Assembly (NCBI RefSeq): GCF_000374165.1
Contig: NZ_KB893720.1
Span: forward strand, 47,468-111,467
DNA from: Parafrankia elaeagni
Lineage (GTDB): Bacteria > Actinomycetota > Actinomycetes > Frankiales > Frankiaceae
Direction of reading: 5' to 3'
DNA: 64,000 nucleotides
Below, in pieces: positions 1-7,809 of this stretch (position 1 is the first letter of the stretch; every line of letters starts with the position of its first letter). A model generated the notes under the pieces. That model did no database searches. It had not been told where the DNA came from and saw only the letters and a list, made by a program, of their open reading frames with translations. A program made the position numbers and the translations under genes.

Positions 1-230
1 GGGGCGAGTACCCCGACCAGGTCGAGGCCGAGCAGGTCGTGCGGACCCACCGCCGCATCCTCACCGAGATCGCCGCCGGGCGCGCCGCCGCCGCCGAGCG
101 GGTCGCCCGCGCCCATCTCGCCGCCTCACAGGCGTATCTCCTGGACCTGTTCGACGACAGCGTGGTCACCATCACCCACGCGCGGACGGGCCACACGGGC
201 GCCATCCCCAACCCGCTGTGGCGGGTCTGA
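1..230 (+). CDS. GntR/FadR-type regulator, C-terminal fragment
   Basis: The window opens inside this gene; the reading frame is the third one and ends in TGA at 230. The visible 75 residues have the look of the last helices of an FCD ligand-binding domain (a histidine early in a helix, then I..I..G....A...A..H, then a short tail). FCD-domain GntR proteins are repressors that sense small organic acids. The DNA-binding half lies outside the window, so the family call rests on the tail only and no target can be named. Confidence 0.5.
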   Translation, partial: GEYPDQVEAEQVVRTHRRILTEIAAGRAAAAERVARAHLAASQAYLLDLFDDSVVTITHARTGHTGAIPNPLWRV

Positions 231-277
231 GCCCGCCGCCAGGCGGCTGGGGGCCCGCGACACCAGGGAGGTTCCAC

Positions 278-610
278 GTGCCGAAGGGCATCCTTGTCGT
301 GCAGACACGTCCGGTCTCGCCCGAGCGGGAGGACGAGTACAACCGGTGGTACTCCGAGGAGCACATGCCCGACATCCGGGCGATTCCAGGGATCGTCTCC
401 GCCCGCCGGTACCGGATCCGCGACGCCGGGCAGATCACGGCCAGGCCCTCGGCCCGGGAGTACCTGGCCGTCTATGAGATCGAGGCCGACGATCTCGAGG
501 TGCCCCTGGCGGAGATGGCCGCCCGGTCGGCCGACGGAAGAGTGCGGGAGAGCGACTCCGTCCAGACCGACCCGCCACCGGCACTGGCCTTCTACGAACT
601 GATCGACTGA
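278..610 (+). CDS. Small dimeric alpha/beta-barrel (EthD/DUF-like) protein
   Basis: A 110-residue protein begun at the GTG at 278, preceded by GGGAGG a few bases upstream; a longer in-frame start exists at 218 but overlaps the previous gene. The early pattern ILVVQTRPVSPE...YNRWYSEEHMPDIRAIPGIVSARRY is typical of EthD-like dimeric ferredoxin-fold proteins, in which W-Y-x-x-x-H-x-P is the recurrent motif. Such proteins accompany oxidation or degradation enzymes, but no partner is adjacent here apart from the upstream regulator. The exact reaction is unknown. Confidence 0.6.
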   Translation: MPKGILVVQTRPVSPEREDEYNRWYSEEHMPDIRAIPGIVSARRYRIRDAGQITARPSAREYLAVYEIEADDLEVPLAEMAARSADGRVRESDSVQTDPPPALAFYELID

Positions 611-739
611 GGTCCCGGTAAGAGTCCTGGCCAGAGGCCCAAGAGTGGGCGGAAGGCCGGGTGTCCGCCCGGGTACGCCCGTAAGGAGGTTGGAAAGATG
701 GGCCGGTGACCACCGGCGGGTGCTCGATGGGGGACATAC

Positions 740-2236
740 GTGCAGCGGCACGAAGCAGGTAGCACGGCGGTGGCAGGAAGCAGCACGGACGAGGCGGATG
801 CGCCCCGTGCCCACGACAGCGCGGCCGATGCCACGGCTCCCGGCGGCCTGGCCTCGGGCTCGGGCTCGGGCTGGGAGGGACCGGCGGCGACGTTGCCACT
901 GCCGATGCCTGCCATGGAGTCCGACGACGCCCCGCCGGAGGCGGACGCGGGCAGCACCGGCGGCGGGGCAGCGACCGGGACGGGCGACGAGCCGGAGCCC
1001 GGCACCGGGCCGCAGGACGGCGCGAAGCCCGGTGCGGAGACCGGCGAGGGCTCCGGGAGCGGCCGGCGGAAGGGGCGCCGGCGCGGGACCCACCGCGGAG
1101 CGACCAGGCCGACCCGTCCGCGCCGGCGCCGCCGCCGGTCCATCATCGGCGCGGCGGCCGCCGGGATGGTCGTCCTCCTCGGGGTGCTCGGTCTGGTCGC
1201 CCTGGCCAGCGACGACGGCCCGCCGCAGGCGCCGAAGCCGTCGACGGCAGGCCCGCGTCCGGACACCGGGCCGGTGCCGGGCCCGGCCGGGCAGCCCGCC
1301 GCGCCCGAGCCGACCCCACCGGGCCCGGCGGCACCGGGCGTCCGGTGGCCGACGGGAACAAACGCGAACCCGCCGCTGGACATCCGGGCGTGGGAGGCGT
1401 GGACGGGGCGGCCGACCGACGTCGCGACGGTCTTCACCGTCCGGAACAGCTGGGAGCACATCGCCTACTCCGACTGGCCCTTCGCGGACTACCGGCCGGA
1501 GGTGTACGCGGGCCAGCTCTCCGTCGCCCAGCCGCTGTTCCCGAAGTCAGGCGACGAGCGCACCTGCGCCCGGGGCCACTACGACCAGCACTGGGCCGCG
1601 TTCGGACAGACCCTGACCCGCAACGGGCGGCCCGGCGCGATCGTGCGCCTGGGCTGGGAGTACAACGGCAACTGGTTCTGGTGGTACCCCCGCGACACCG
1701 CCACCTGGAAGACCTGCTTCCAGCACGCGGCGACCGCGATCCGCTCGACAGCCCCCGGGGTTCGCATCGAGTTCAACGTGAGCGCACACCGGGACCGGAT
1801 GCCCAACGGCGACGACGTGTGGGCGGCCTACCCCGGCGACGAGTTCGTCGACATCGTGAGCAGCGACACCTACGACTCGTACCCTCCCTCACTGACACCG
1901 GAGCTCTTCGAGCAGCAGTGCGTCGTCCCGTCGGGCACGTGCACGGTGGCCGCGTTCGCGCGGGCGCACGGCAAGCAGTTCGCCGTGCCCGAATGGGGCC
2001 TGGTCCGGGCGGACCGGCACGGCGGCGGCGACAACCCGCTCTACATCGAGAAGATGCACGACCTGTTCGAGCGCAACCGCGACATCCTCGCCTACGAGGC
2101 CTACTTCAACGCGGCCGAGGCGACGAACGTCCGCTCCTCGCTCATCAACCCGCCCCTGCACCCCAACGCCGCTCAGCGCTACCTCGAACTGTTCGGCGCC
2201 ACCGCCACCGCCACGACCACCGCCGCTGGCGCCTGA
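740..2236 (+). CDS. Membrane-anchored GH26-like glycoside hydrolase
   Basis: A 498-residue protein from a GTG start. Residues 1-133 are a low-complexity, Gly/Ala/Glu/Arg-rich cytoplasmic region ending in a basic cluster. About 134-158 form one hydrophobic segment, then comes a Pro-rich linker to about 205, then the catalytic domain. That layout predicts a type II membrane protein with the enzyme outside the cell. The catalytic part resembles GH26 (beta-mannanase-like) enzymes: LGWEYNG with Glu307 as likely acid/base and VPEWGL with Glu418 as likely nucleophile, plus aromatic residues around WFWWYP. The substrate (mannan or another beta-glycan, possibly plant or self wall) is not determinable. 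No carbohydrate operon surrounds it. Confidence 0.7.
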   Translation: MQRHEAGSTAVAGSSTDEADAPRAHDSAADATAPGGLASGSGSGWEGPAATLPLPMPAMESDDAPPEADAGSTGGGAATGTGDEPEPGTGPQDGAKPGAETGEGSGSGRRKGRRRGTHRGATRPTRPRRRRRRSIIGAAAAGMVVLLGVLGLVALASDDGPPQAPKPSTAGPRPDTGPVPGPAGQPAAPEPTPPGPAAPGVRWPTGTNANPPLDIRAWEAWTGRPTDVATVFTVRNSWEHIAYSDWPFADYRPEVYAGQLSVAQPLFPKSGDERTCARGHYDQHWAAFGQTLTRNGRPGAIVRLGWEYNGNWFWWYPRDTATWKTCFQHAATAIRSTAPGVRIEFNVSAHRDRMPNGDDVWAAYPGDEFVDIVSSDTYDSYPPSLTPELFEQQCVVPSGTCTVAAFARAHGKQFAVPEWGLVRADRHGGGDNPLYIEKMHDLFERNRDILAYEAYFNAAEATNVRSSLINPPLHPNAAQRYLELFGATATATTTAAGA

Positions 2237-2377
2237 TCCGCAGAGGAGCCCCACCCCCGGCCTCGCCGGGCGACAACCACGACAAATGTCCGGACGGCAG
2301 GACCTTGCGCGAGCTTGCCCTGGCTTCCACCGACGTCGTATCGGAGGAACGATGACGGGGTTTCTGCGAGTGTAGGA

Positions 2378-2875
2378 ATGGTGAGCAACAGTCAGCCGAC
2401 CATCCTTGTCCTCAGCCAGGACGACTGGAAGCTGCTCCGCGAGGTGCGACTGAAGGCCCTGCGCGAGGCGCCCCACGCCTTCGCATCGTCGTTGGAGCTC
2501 GAAACCGCCTTCGCAGAGGCGGACTGGCGCCACCAGATACAGCGGAGCACATGGTTCCTCGCCCGGTCGGAAACCGTCGACGTAGGGGTTGTAGCCGGCA
2601 CCGAACAGGGCCCACGTGAGCGACACCTCTCGGGGCTCTGGGTCGCACCGAACTGGCGTGGAAAGGGAATCTCGCGCATGCTGTTCGACGCCGTCGAAGC
2701 ATGGGCACGCAAGGAGGGAACCCCCCTGATATCCCTTTGGGTTTCTCTTGACAACCTCAAGGCTCGCGCCATCTACCAACACCTTGGCTTCACACCTACG
2801 GGCCTGGTCGCTCCCTTTCCGGGAGACGCTCAGAGGAAGGAAGAAAGAATGGTCAGGAGAGTCCCGTCCGCGTAG
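2378..2875 (+). CDS. GNAT-family N-acetyltransferase
   Basis: A 165-residue protein. The ATG at 2378 (MVSNSQ) is chosen over an earlier TTG-type start because homology-like sequence begins just after it. The acetyl-CoA binding motif A reads LWVAPNWRGKGISRMLFDAVEAWA (here quoted in parts: VAPNWRGKGIS), and motif B follows as NLKARAIYQHLGF. Both match the RimI-like GNAT fold. The substrate is unknown. The gene stands alone between a plus-strand hydrolase gene and a convergent glycosyltransferase gene. Confidence 0.85.
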   Translation: MVSNSQPTILVLSQDDWKLLREVRLKALREAPHAFASSLELETAFAEADWRHQIQRSTWFLARSETVDVGVVAGTEQGPRERHLSGLWVAPNWRGKGISRMLFDAVEAWARKEGTPLISLWVSLDNLKARAIYQHLGFTPTGLVAPFPGDAQRKEERMVRRVPSA

Positions 2876-2943
2876 GAGGCCCCGGCCTCGCCCCGTCGCG
2901 GTGTACGGTGCGCCTTCAGCTGTGAGGAGTATGGCGGGCCATG

Positions 2944-4182
2944 TCAGCAGATGCCCACCTGCTCCTGTTCGACGGGAGGCAGCACGGTCTCGTTCACCGA
3001 CCCGGGCTCGATGCTGGTCGAGAAGGCGAACAGTCCCAGTGCGGCAGCGACGTCCTCCAACGATCCGCCGGCGATCGTCGATCGATATTGCGACCAGGCG
3101 TCGAGATCCGATCTCCAGAGCCGGATGAAGCGGTCCAGCTGTACGGGGCTGAGGCAGGCCCGCGCCTCCTCGGCTCGGCCGAGGGAGTGCAGCATAGCGG
3201 TTCGCTGCGGATGGGACGAAGAATCAGCGCGTTCCGCGGCCGATGCGATGAACTCCTTGCGTAGCAGGAGAAAATCGGCCCAGAAACTGGCGTTGGCGGC
3301 GGCGATGCCTTCACCGGCCTGAAGGAGCGCCATGAGGCCTTCGGCGAGGAGGTCACCGAACTCCTCCGCGGCCGCGCGCTCCGGCCTGGCGAACGGATCG
3401 TAACGCAACTGTCGGACGCATCCGGTGGCGGCCAGCCGGCCCCGCGCCAAGACGTCGAACATGAACAGCCAGTCCTCGTTGTAGACCTGGGGAAAGAAGC
3501 CGAGGTCCCGCTGTGGGTTGACGACCAGGGCGGAGCCGCTGACGAAGACGTCCTGCGGGCCACCGGTCACGCGATTGGCGTGGCAGACCACGGAGTTGTC
3601 CGGGAAGTCTCGGGTGAACATCCCCACCGCGTCGTACCGATCAAGACCGGCGGCTGCCCGCAGGGCGAGCCGCGGCCGGACATCCCGCATGTCGTCGTCG
3701 AGGAACAGCAGCGAATGCCAGCCGGCGCCACGACCCAGCAGAAGGCCCAGGTTGCGCTTGAGGCTGAGATCTCCGAGGTGACCAGTCTGGGCTTCGGTGA
3801 ACCGCGAGGTCCCGAGCCTGAGGGAAGCCAGGCCCGGCTCGCGTGCATTGCGGTCCGAAAGATCGACCACCAACGCACGTAGCCCAGGCACCTCGCGGGC
3901 AAGCCCGGAGACCTCGTCCGCGTGCGCCCGGCCGCTGCACAGCAGCACGAGGTATGCGTCGACAGACGCGGCCAGCTCCATCGCAGTGATGAGGTTGTAG
4001 GCCGGACGCGCGGCGGAGACGACTATGGCATCCAGCGGGGCGCCCGTGCCTGGACCGCACCACGCAAGCAGCCCGCGGTGCGACGAATGGTGCACCATCG
4101 CGGGACAACTGCTGTCGGACCGGCCCTTCGCTGGCGCGGGGCCGATGTCTTCGGACACAGGATCAGGTCCTCTCAAGACCAT
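2944..4182 (-). CDS. GT-A type glycosyltransferase-like protein
   Basis: A 412-residue protein whose start overlaps the stop of the upstream regulator by 10 bases, so the two are probably co-translated; an internal Met 28 residues in is an alternative start. The core begins near residue 50 (DAIVVSAARPAYN) and contains LLFLDDDM, an Asp triad of the kind that binds metal-nucleotide sugar in GT-A enzymes, followed by VSGSALVVNP and a YNEDWLF motif resembling the acceptor/ED region of family 2 enzymes. No membrane segment is seen. Donor and acceptor are unknown. The link to a dedicated XRE regulator is unusual for a housekeeping glycosyltransferase. Confidence 0.6.
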   Translation of the reverse strand: MVLRGPDPVSEDIGPAPAKGRSDSSCPAMVHHSSHRGLLAWCGPGTGAPLDAIVVSAARPAYNLITAMELAASVDAYLVLLCSGRAHADEVSGLAREVPGLRALVVDLSDRNAREPGLASLRLGTSRFTEAQTGHLGDLSLKRNLGLLLGRGAGWHSLLFLDDDMRDVRPRLALRAAAGLDRYDAVGMFTRDFPDNSVVCHANRVTGGPQDVFVSGSALVVNPQRDLGFFPQVYNEDWLFMFDVLARGRLAATGCVRQLRYDPFARPERAAAEEFGDLLAEGLMALLQAGEGIAAANASFWADFLLLRKEFIASAAERADSSSHPQRTAMLHSLGRAEEARACLSPVQLDRFIRLWRSDLDAWSQYRSTIAGGSLEDVAAALGLFAFSTSIEPGSVNETVLPPVEQEQVGIC

Positions 4183-5240
4183 TCAAAAAGGGTTGTTCTG
4201 GCATTGGTCAGGTCGGGGGTGAGCGCCCGACCCTTGAAGATCGGAACGCGTAACAGGAGCCCGAACCCCGGAGCGTTACCGAAACGCCTGGCAAGGTACT
4301 GCTCGTTCCGCTCACGCAGGGCCGAGTCAGTGAGGCACCGCACCGCGCCGAGCACACCCTTGGCATAGACGCCGTTACAAATGGTCAGCGTTCGGTTCCC
4401 GTTGTAGGGATTACGAGCCCTGATCAGCAGCCCCACGTCCTCGACCAGGCCCAGGGCCGGGTCGTCGGACCAGCGCGGAAAGTACTTGCAGCAGTTCTCC
4501 CCCTCCTTGGTCTGGAATATCTCACCGTCCGGAAACTCCGGATCCTCGACCTGTTCGACCGGGAATCCGGCCTCCTGGATGAACCAGTCGGTTGCCTGGT
4601 TCCAGCCAAGACCGCCGAGCAGCACAAGATGGGCAGACAGGTCGTCCGGCACGATGTTCGCGGACTTCAGGAAGCGGACATCCGCGGACGGGTTCTCCGC
4701 GCGAATATGACCGAACAGCTCGACCAACGCGTCCACGTCCGCGTAGGAAAGTAGTTCGGTGTGGTTCAGGTGAAGAGACCCGGCGAGCTCTGACTGCTGC
4801 TCTCTCGGAATTTCTCCGCAGACGAGCCGGACCGGCTCGTTCCGGCCGAACAGCCAGGTTCGCCTTGCTGGCCGTATTTCGGGCACGCCGGGGTCCTCCT
4901 CCGGCGGGGAGGTCGACCGGAACTCGGACAGCTCGCCAAACAGCGCGTCACGCGCTTCCAGCTCCGCCGGCAGGAGCTCGCTCTCGTCGAACAGGCACGG
5001 TACCGGCCCAGCGATGGATCGCTCGACTGCGTAGAAGGCGGCGTATGCCGTCAGGCGTTCGAGGGGAACCGAGGTGGCCAGGTTCTCGTCCGAGGAGATC
5101 GTCGCGGTTGAGACACCCAGCGCCTGGGCGACTGCGGCCTGCGTGAGGCGCGCCCTGGGCCATGTCTCCTGCCGCAACCGGCGAAGTCTCCGAGCCAGTG
5201 CCCTGTTGGGCTGCGCCGCCACCCACCCCACCCTCTTCAC
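4173..5240 (-). CDS. XRE-type regulator with large C-terminal domain
   Basis: A 355-residue protein started at GTG 5240. Residues about 12-70 form a helix-turn-helix of XRE type (ARRLRRLRQE..., LTQAAVAQALGVSTATISSDE). The rest (about 120-355) is an unidentified domain beginning near the RTWLFGRNEPVRLVCGEIP region, with motifs DVRFLKSANI, LVLLGGLGWN and a Cys-Cys pair (ENCCKYF); it reads like a sensor or nucleotide-type binding domain similar to those seen in actinobacterial regulators of unknown ligand. The gene forms an operon with the downstream glycosyltransferase-like gene. The upstream region carries repeated TTC-N3-GAA sites, suggesting autoregulation. Confidence 0.6.
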   Translation of the reverse strand: MKRVGWVAAQPNRALARRLRRLRQETWPRARLTQAAVAQALGVSTATISSDENLATSVPLERLTAYAAFYAVERSIAGPVPCLFDESELLPAELEARDALFGELSEFRSTSPPEEDPGVPEIRPARRTWLFGRNEPVRLVCGEIPREQQSELAGSLHLNHTELLSYADVDALVELFGHIRAENPSADVRFLKSANIVPDDLSAHLVLLGGLGWNQATDWFIQEAGFPVEQVEDPEFPDGEIFQTKEGENCCKYFPRWSDDPALGLVEDVGLLIRARNPYNGNRTLTICNGVYAKGVLGAVRCLTDSALRERNEQYLARRFGNAPGFGLLLRVPIFKGRALTPDLTNARTTLFEWS

Positions 5241-5254
5241 CAGCGTTCAGCAAA

Positions 5255-5407
5255 CTTCACTGAAATAGCGAGACTTCCCTGAAGCTAGCAGAAGCCTAGC
5301 AGCTGCGACCAGAAGCGAGGGAGAGGGTGGGCGCGTCGGCGAGTGGGCGTGGTTTGAAGTCACGGAAACCGTTGGTATGCAGTCGTTAGAGTCTTAGACT
5401 GAAGTCA
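5255..5407. promoter_or_regulatory. Candidate operator region of the XRE regulator
   Basis: Just upstream of the XRE gene are two matching palindromic sites, TTCACTGAA (5256-5264) and CTTCCCTGAAG (5274-5284), spaced about two helical turns apart. Further out TGAAGTCA occurs twice, at 5355-5362 and 5400-5407. The stretch is clearly AT-richer than the surroundings. Binding by the adjacent regulator is inferred, not shown. Confidence 0.45.
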
Positions 5408-5568
5408 GGTCTCCCCTAGAGAAGGGATTGAAACTTTAAAATTTACACTGAACTCTTGCGAAGGGGATCGAAGATGGTCGGATGATCACCCGAGAGTGCT
5501 TCGGCGGTGACCGCATCAGCCCGGCTGCAGCCGAGGCCCGGCCACCGCCCCGGGAGCCGGACCAAAGA

Positions 5569-5612
5569 CAGACACCCCCGGAGATCGTTTGGCGGCGATC
5601 CGGGAGTGTCTG
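5569..5612. promoter_or_regulatory. Leader hairpin before small membrane-protein gene
   Basis: An inverted repeat with arms 5569-5587 and 5596-5612 (CAGACAC..CCCGG..ATCG against its complement) lies 57 bases before the ATG at 5669. One arm carries a two-base insertion. There is no T-run, so it could be a terminator, an attenuator or an mRNA-stabilising leader structure. Confidence 0.45.
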
Positions 5613-5668
5613 CTCGCTGGAAACCCAGAATCCGTCCTCATGTGTGCATGAAGGAGGAAGCCCCAGCT

Positions 5669-6046
5669 ATGCCAAGTCTAACCGCGTCGTACGTCGCGGC
5701 AAACAACGCGGGCACTGGTCACACGGCCAGATCCAGTCTGCTCGCCGGCCTCGTCGTGGCCGCCGTCGTCATCTGGATGGTGCGGCGGGCCCTGTCGAGG
5801 CTGCAGGGTCAGTCATACCCGCGGGCTCGGTCGGACCTGCAGGCCCCACTGAGAATGTTCGCGGGCCTCATGCGCCTCAAGTGGATTCTCACCGGGTGCC
5901 TCGTGGCGATCGTGGTGCTCGTGGTCGGGCTCGTGCGCTCGTCGGATGACGGCGTCCCACAGGTTCCCCCGAAGCGGGGCACCATGTTGGAGGCGGGGTC
6001 AGCCGCGTCTGGCGCGTGGCCAGATGTCGGCCGCGTGGTCCACTGA
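5669..6046 (+). CDS. Small two-helix membrane protein
   Basis: A 125-residue protein. The start at ATG 5669 is decided by AAGGAGG at 5651-5657; a Met at 5648 would put that site inside the gene. Two hydrophobic segments are clear: about 28-46 (LLAGLVVAAVVIWMV) and about 74-93 (ILTGCLVAIVVLVVGLV), separated by a basic loop. The C-terminal 30 residues are polar and Pro/Gly-rich. No family is recognised. It converges on the nif-associated ferredoxin gene with an inverted repeat between them. Confidence 0.6.
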   Translation: MPSLTASYVAANNAGTGHTARSSLLAGLVVAAVVIWMVRRALSRLQGQSYPRARSDLQAPLRMFAGLMRLKWILTGCLVAIVVLVVGLVRSSDDGVPQVPPKRGTMLEAGSAASGAWPDVGRVVH

Positions 6047-6085
6047 CGATCAGCAACCGTCGGTGACCGGGCACGTCCTACGGGG

Positions 6086-6143
6086 CGGGCCACCGGTGAT
6101 CACCGGGAGTCTGCGTGGCTCTCGATCATCAGCCGGTGGCCCG
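6086..6143. terminator. Inverted repeat between convergent genes
   Basis: CGGGCCACCGG (6086-6096) is matched by its exact complement at 6133-6143. Within the loop side lies the 14-base palindrome CCGGTGATCACCGG (6093-6106). It sits between the ends of the membrane-protein gene and the ferredoxin gene, so it may end transcription from both sides; there is no T-run. Confidence 0.4.
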
Positions 6144-6240
6144 TGCGGCCTCGAAAGTGCCACGCGGCTCAGGCCGGCGCGGCGACGCCACCCCGGATCC
6201 GGACCTGCGCGGTTGCAGAAGGTCTGGCCGGCGGGGCTGC

Positions 6241-6579
6241 TCAGGAGGCTTCGTACTCCGCGACGAACGGGGTGTCGACGCCGACCTTGCCGACGGTCTT
6301 GGCGCCGCCGGGGTCGCCGAGCGGCTCGTCGCGGCCCGGCAGCACCTTGGAGAAGAACTCCTTCTCGCTCTTCACGAAGGGCCGCTCGGCCTTGGGAACC
6401 TCGAGGTCGAGCATGATGGCGCCGATCGGGCAGGCCGAGGCGCAGGCGCCGCACTCGGTGCACTCGTTGGGGTTGATGTAGAGCTTCCGGCCACCTTCGT
6501 AGATGGCGTCGACCGGGCACTCGTCGAGGCAGCCGGTGTCTTTGACGTCAATGCAGGGTGACGTGACGACGTAGGGCAT
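6241..6579 (-). CDS. fdxA: 7Fe ferredoxin [3Fe-4S][4Fe-4S]
   Basis: A 112-residue ferredoxin starting MPYVV. Cysteines fall at 9, 17, 21, 40, 43, 46 and 50. The C-x7-C-x3-CP spacing followed by C-x2-C-x2-C-x3-CP is that of 7Fe ferredoxins: 9, 17 and 50 would hold the [3Fe-4S] cluster and 21, 40, 43 and 46 the [4Fe-4S] cluster. The C-terminal extension of about 50 residues is common in actinobacterial FdxA. As the last gene of the nif-kor run it is the likely electron carrier between the 2-oxoacid oxidoreductase and the nitrogenase Fe protein. A 198-base gap and a hairpin separate it from korB, so it may also have its own promoter. Confidence 0.9.
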   Translation of the reverse strand: MPYVVTSPCIDVKDTGCLDECPVDAIYEGGRKLYINPNECTECGACASACPIGAIMLDLEVPKAERPFVKSEKEFFSKVLPGRDEPLGDPGGAKTVGKVGVDTPFVAEYEAS

Positions 6580-6707
6580 CGGAGTTCTTCTTCCCGTCTG
6601 AGGTCCGGGTCCGACGCTGCGGACCCGGGAGGATCTCGTTTGCCTGCGGTTCGTGCAACTGCCCTGGCCCGGGTTGACAGCCCTGGCCTGACTGCCTGAC
6701 CGCTGGC

Positions 6708-6743
6708 CGCTCCGGCCGGCGCGACGGTGCACCGGCCGGAGCG
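6708..6743. terminator. Hairpin between korB and ferredoxin gene
   Basis: CGCTCCGGCCGG (6708-6719) pairs perfectly with 6732-6743 around a 12-base loop. Reading along the nif transcript it lies shortly after the korB stop. It may partly end transcription or protect the upstream mRNA end. Confidence 0.5.
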
Positions 6744-6777
6744 CTGGTCAGCCTGGTCAGCCTTGCGCGGGTCCGGG

Positions 6778-7809
6778 TCAGGCCCGGGCCGGCACCGTCC
6801 AGGAGTCATTGCCGGAGAGCAGTTCCTGCAGGTCGCCGCGCCCGCCCGCGCGGGCGTCGGCGAGCCGGTCCTGGTACTGGTCGTCGAAGCTCGGCCGCTC
6901 CACCGCGCGGTACACGCCGATCGGCGCGAGCTCCGGGTCGGTGTCGGCGATCCGGGCCAGCGCGTAGGCGTAGGTCGGGCTGGTCGAGCGCGGGTTGTGC
7001 ACGACGATGCCCTTCTCCGTCGAGCGGCCGAACTTCAGGTCGCCGCTCTCGGCGTCGCGCAGGATCGCCCACTGGCTGTCGGCGCCGAACAGGATCGGCG
7101 CGCCCGCCTCCAGGCGGATCGGGCCGTCGGCCGGCGACGGCACCGACGTGTCGCCCGCCGCGGGCTTCTCCGTGTGGCTGAAGGTCGGGCAGTTCTGCCG
7201 GATCTCCACCAGCGCGGAGCCGTTGTGGGCGGCGGCCGCGGCGAGGATCTCCATCATGTGCTTGCGGTCGGTGTCGACGGTGCGGGCGACGAAGCTCGCC
7301 TCGGCGCCGAGGGCCAGCGCGAGCGGGTTGAAGGAGTGGTCGAGCGAGCCGAACGGGCTGGACGGGGTGACCGTGCCGGGCTTGGTCGCCGGCGAGAACT
7401 GGCCCTTGGTCAGACCGTAGATCTGGTTGTTGAACAGCAGGATCTTGAGGTTCACGTTGCGGCGCAGCGCGTGGATCAGGTGGTTTCCACCGATCGACAG
7501 CGCGTCACCGTCACCGGTGACCACCCAGACGGACAGGTCGGGGCGGTTGATCGACACACCGGTCGCGATGGACGGCGCCCGGCCGTGGATCGAGTGCATG
7601 CCGTAGGTGTCCAGGTAGTACGGCAGCCGGGAGGAGCAGCCGATACCGGAGATCACCACGAAGTTCTCGCGCGGGATGCCGAGGGTCGGCATCAGGTTGC
7701 GCATGTTGTTGAGGATCGCGTGGTCGCCGCATCCGGGGCACCAGCGGGCCTCGCCCGCCGAGAACTCCTTGGCGGTGAGCTGCTTTCCTGTCGCGTCGGG
7801 GCTGGTCAC
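6778..7809 (-). CDS. korB: 2-oxoacid:ferredoxin oxidoreductase, beta subunit
   Basis: A 343-residue thiamine-diphosphate subunit. ARWCPGCGDHAIL near the N-terminus is the typical beta-subunit opening. GDGDALSIGGNHLIHALRRN with the later FNNQIYGLTKGQ is the TPP/Mg-binding region. The gene overlaps korA by four bases. With korA it oxidatively decarboxylates a 2-oxoacid (2-oxoglutarate by family naming, pyruvate not excluded) to the acyl-CoA and reduces ferredoxin. Its position at the end of the nif run suggests a supply of reduced ferredoxin for nitrogenase. Confidence 0.9.
   Translation of the reverse strand: MTSPDATGKQLTAKEFSAGEARWCPGCGDHAILNNMRNLMPTLGIPRENFVVISGIGCSSRLPYYLDTYGMHSIHGRAPSIATGVSINRPDLSVWVVTGDGDALSIGGNHLIHALRRNVNLKILLFNNQIYGLTKGQFSPATKPGTVTPSSPFGSLDHSFNPLALALGAEASFVARTVDTDRKHMMEILAAAAAHNGSALVEIRQNCPTFSHTEKPAAGDTSVPSPADGPIRLEAGAPILFGADSQWAILRDAESGDLKFGRSTEKGIVVHNPRSTSPTYAYALARIADTDPELAPIGVYRAVERPSFDDQYQDRLADARAGGRGDLQELLSGNDSWTVPARA

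Noticed and set aside
5409-5473. CRISPR-like repeat: GTCTCCCC...AAGGGATTGAAAC, with a similar GAAGGGGATCGAAG 39 bases on
   Set aside because: Only one good copy; the second is poor and there is no regular spacing, no leader and no cas gene. Probably chance in an AT-richer control region.
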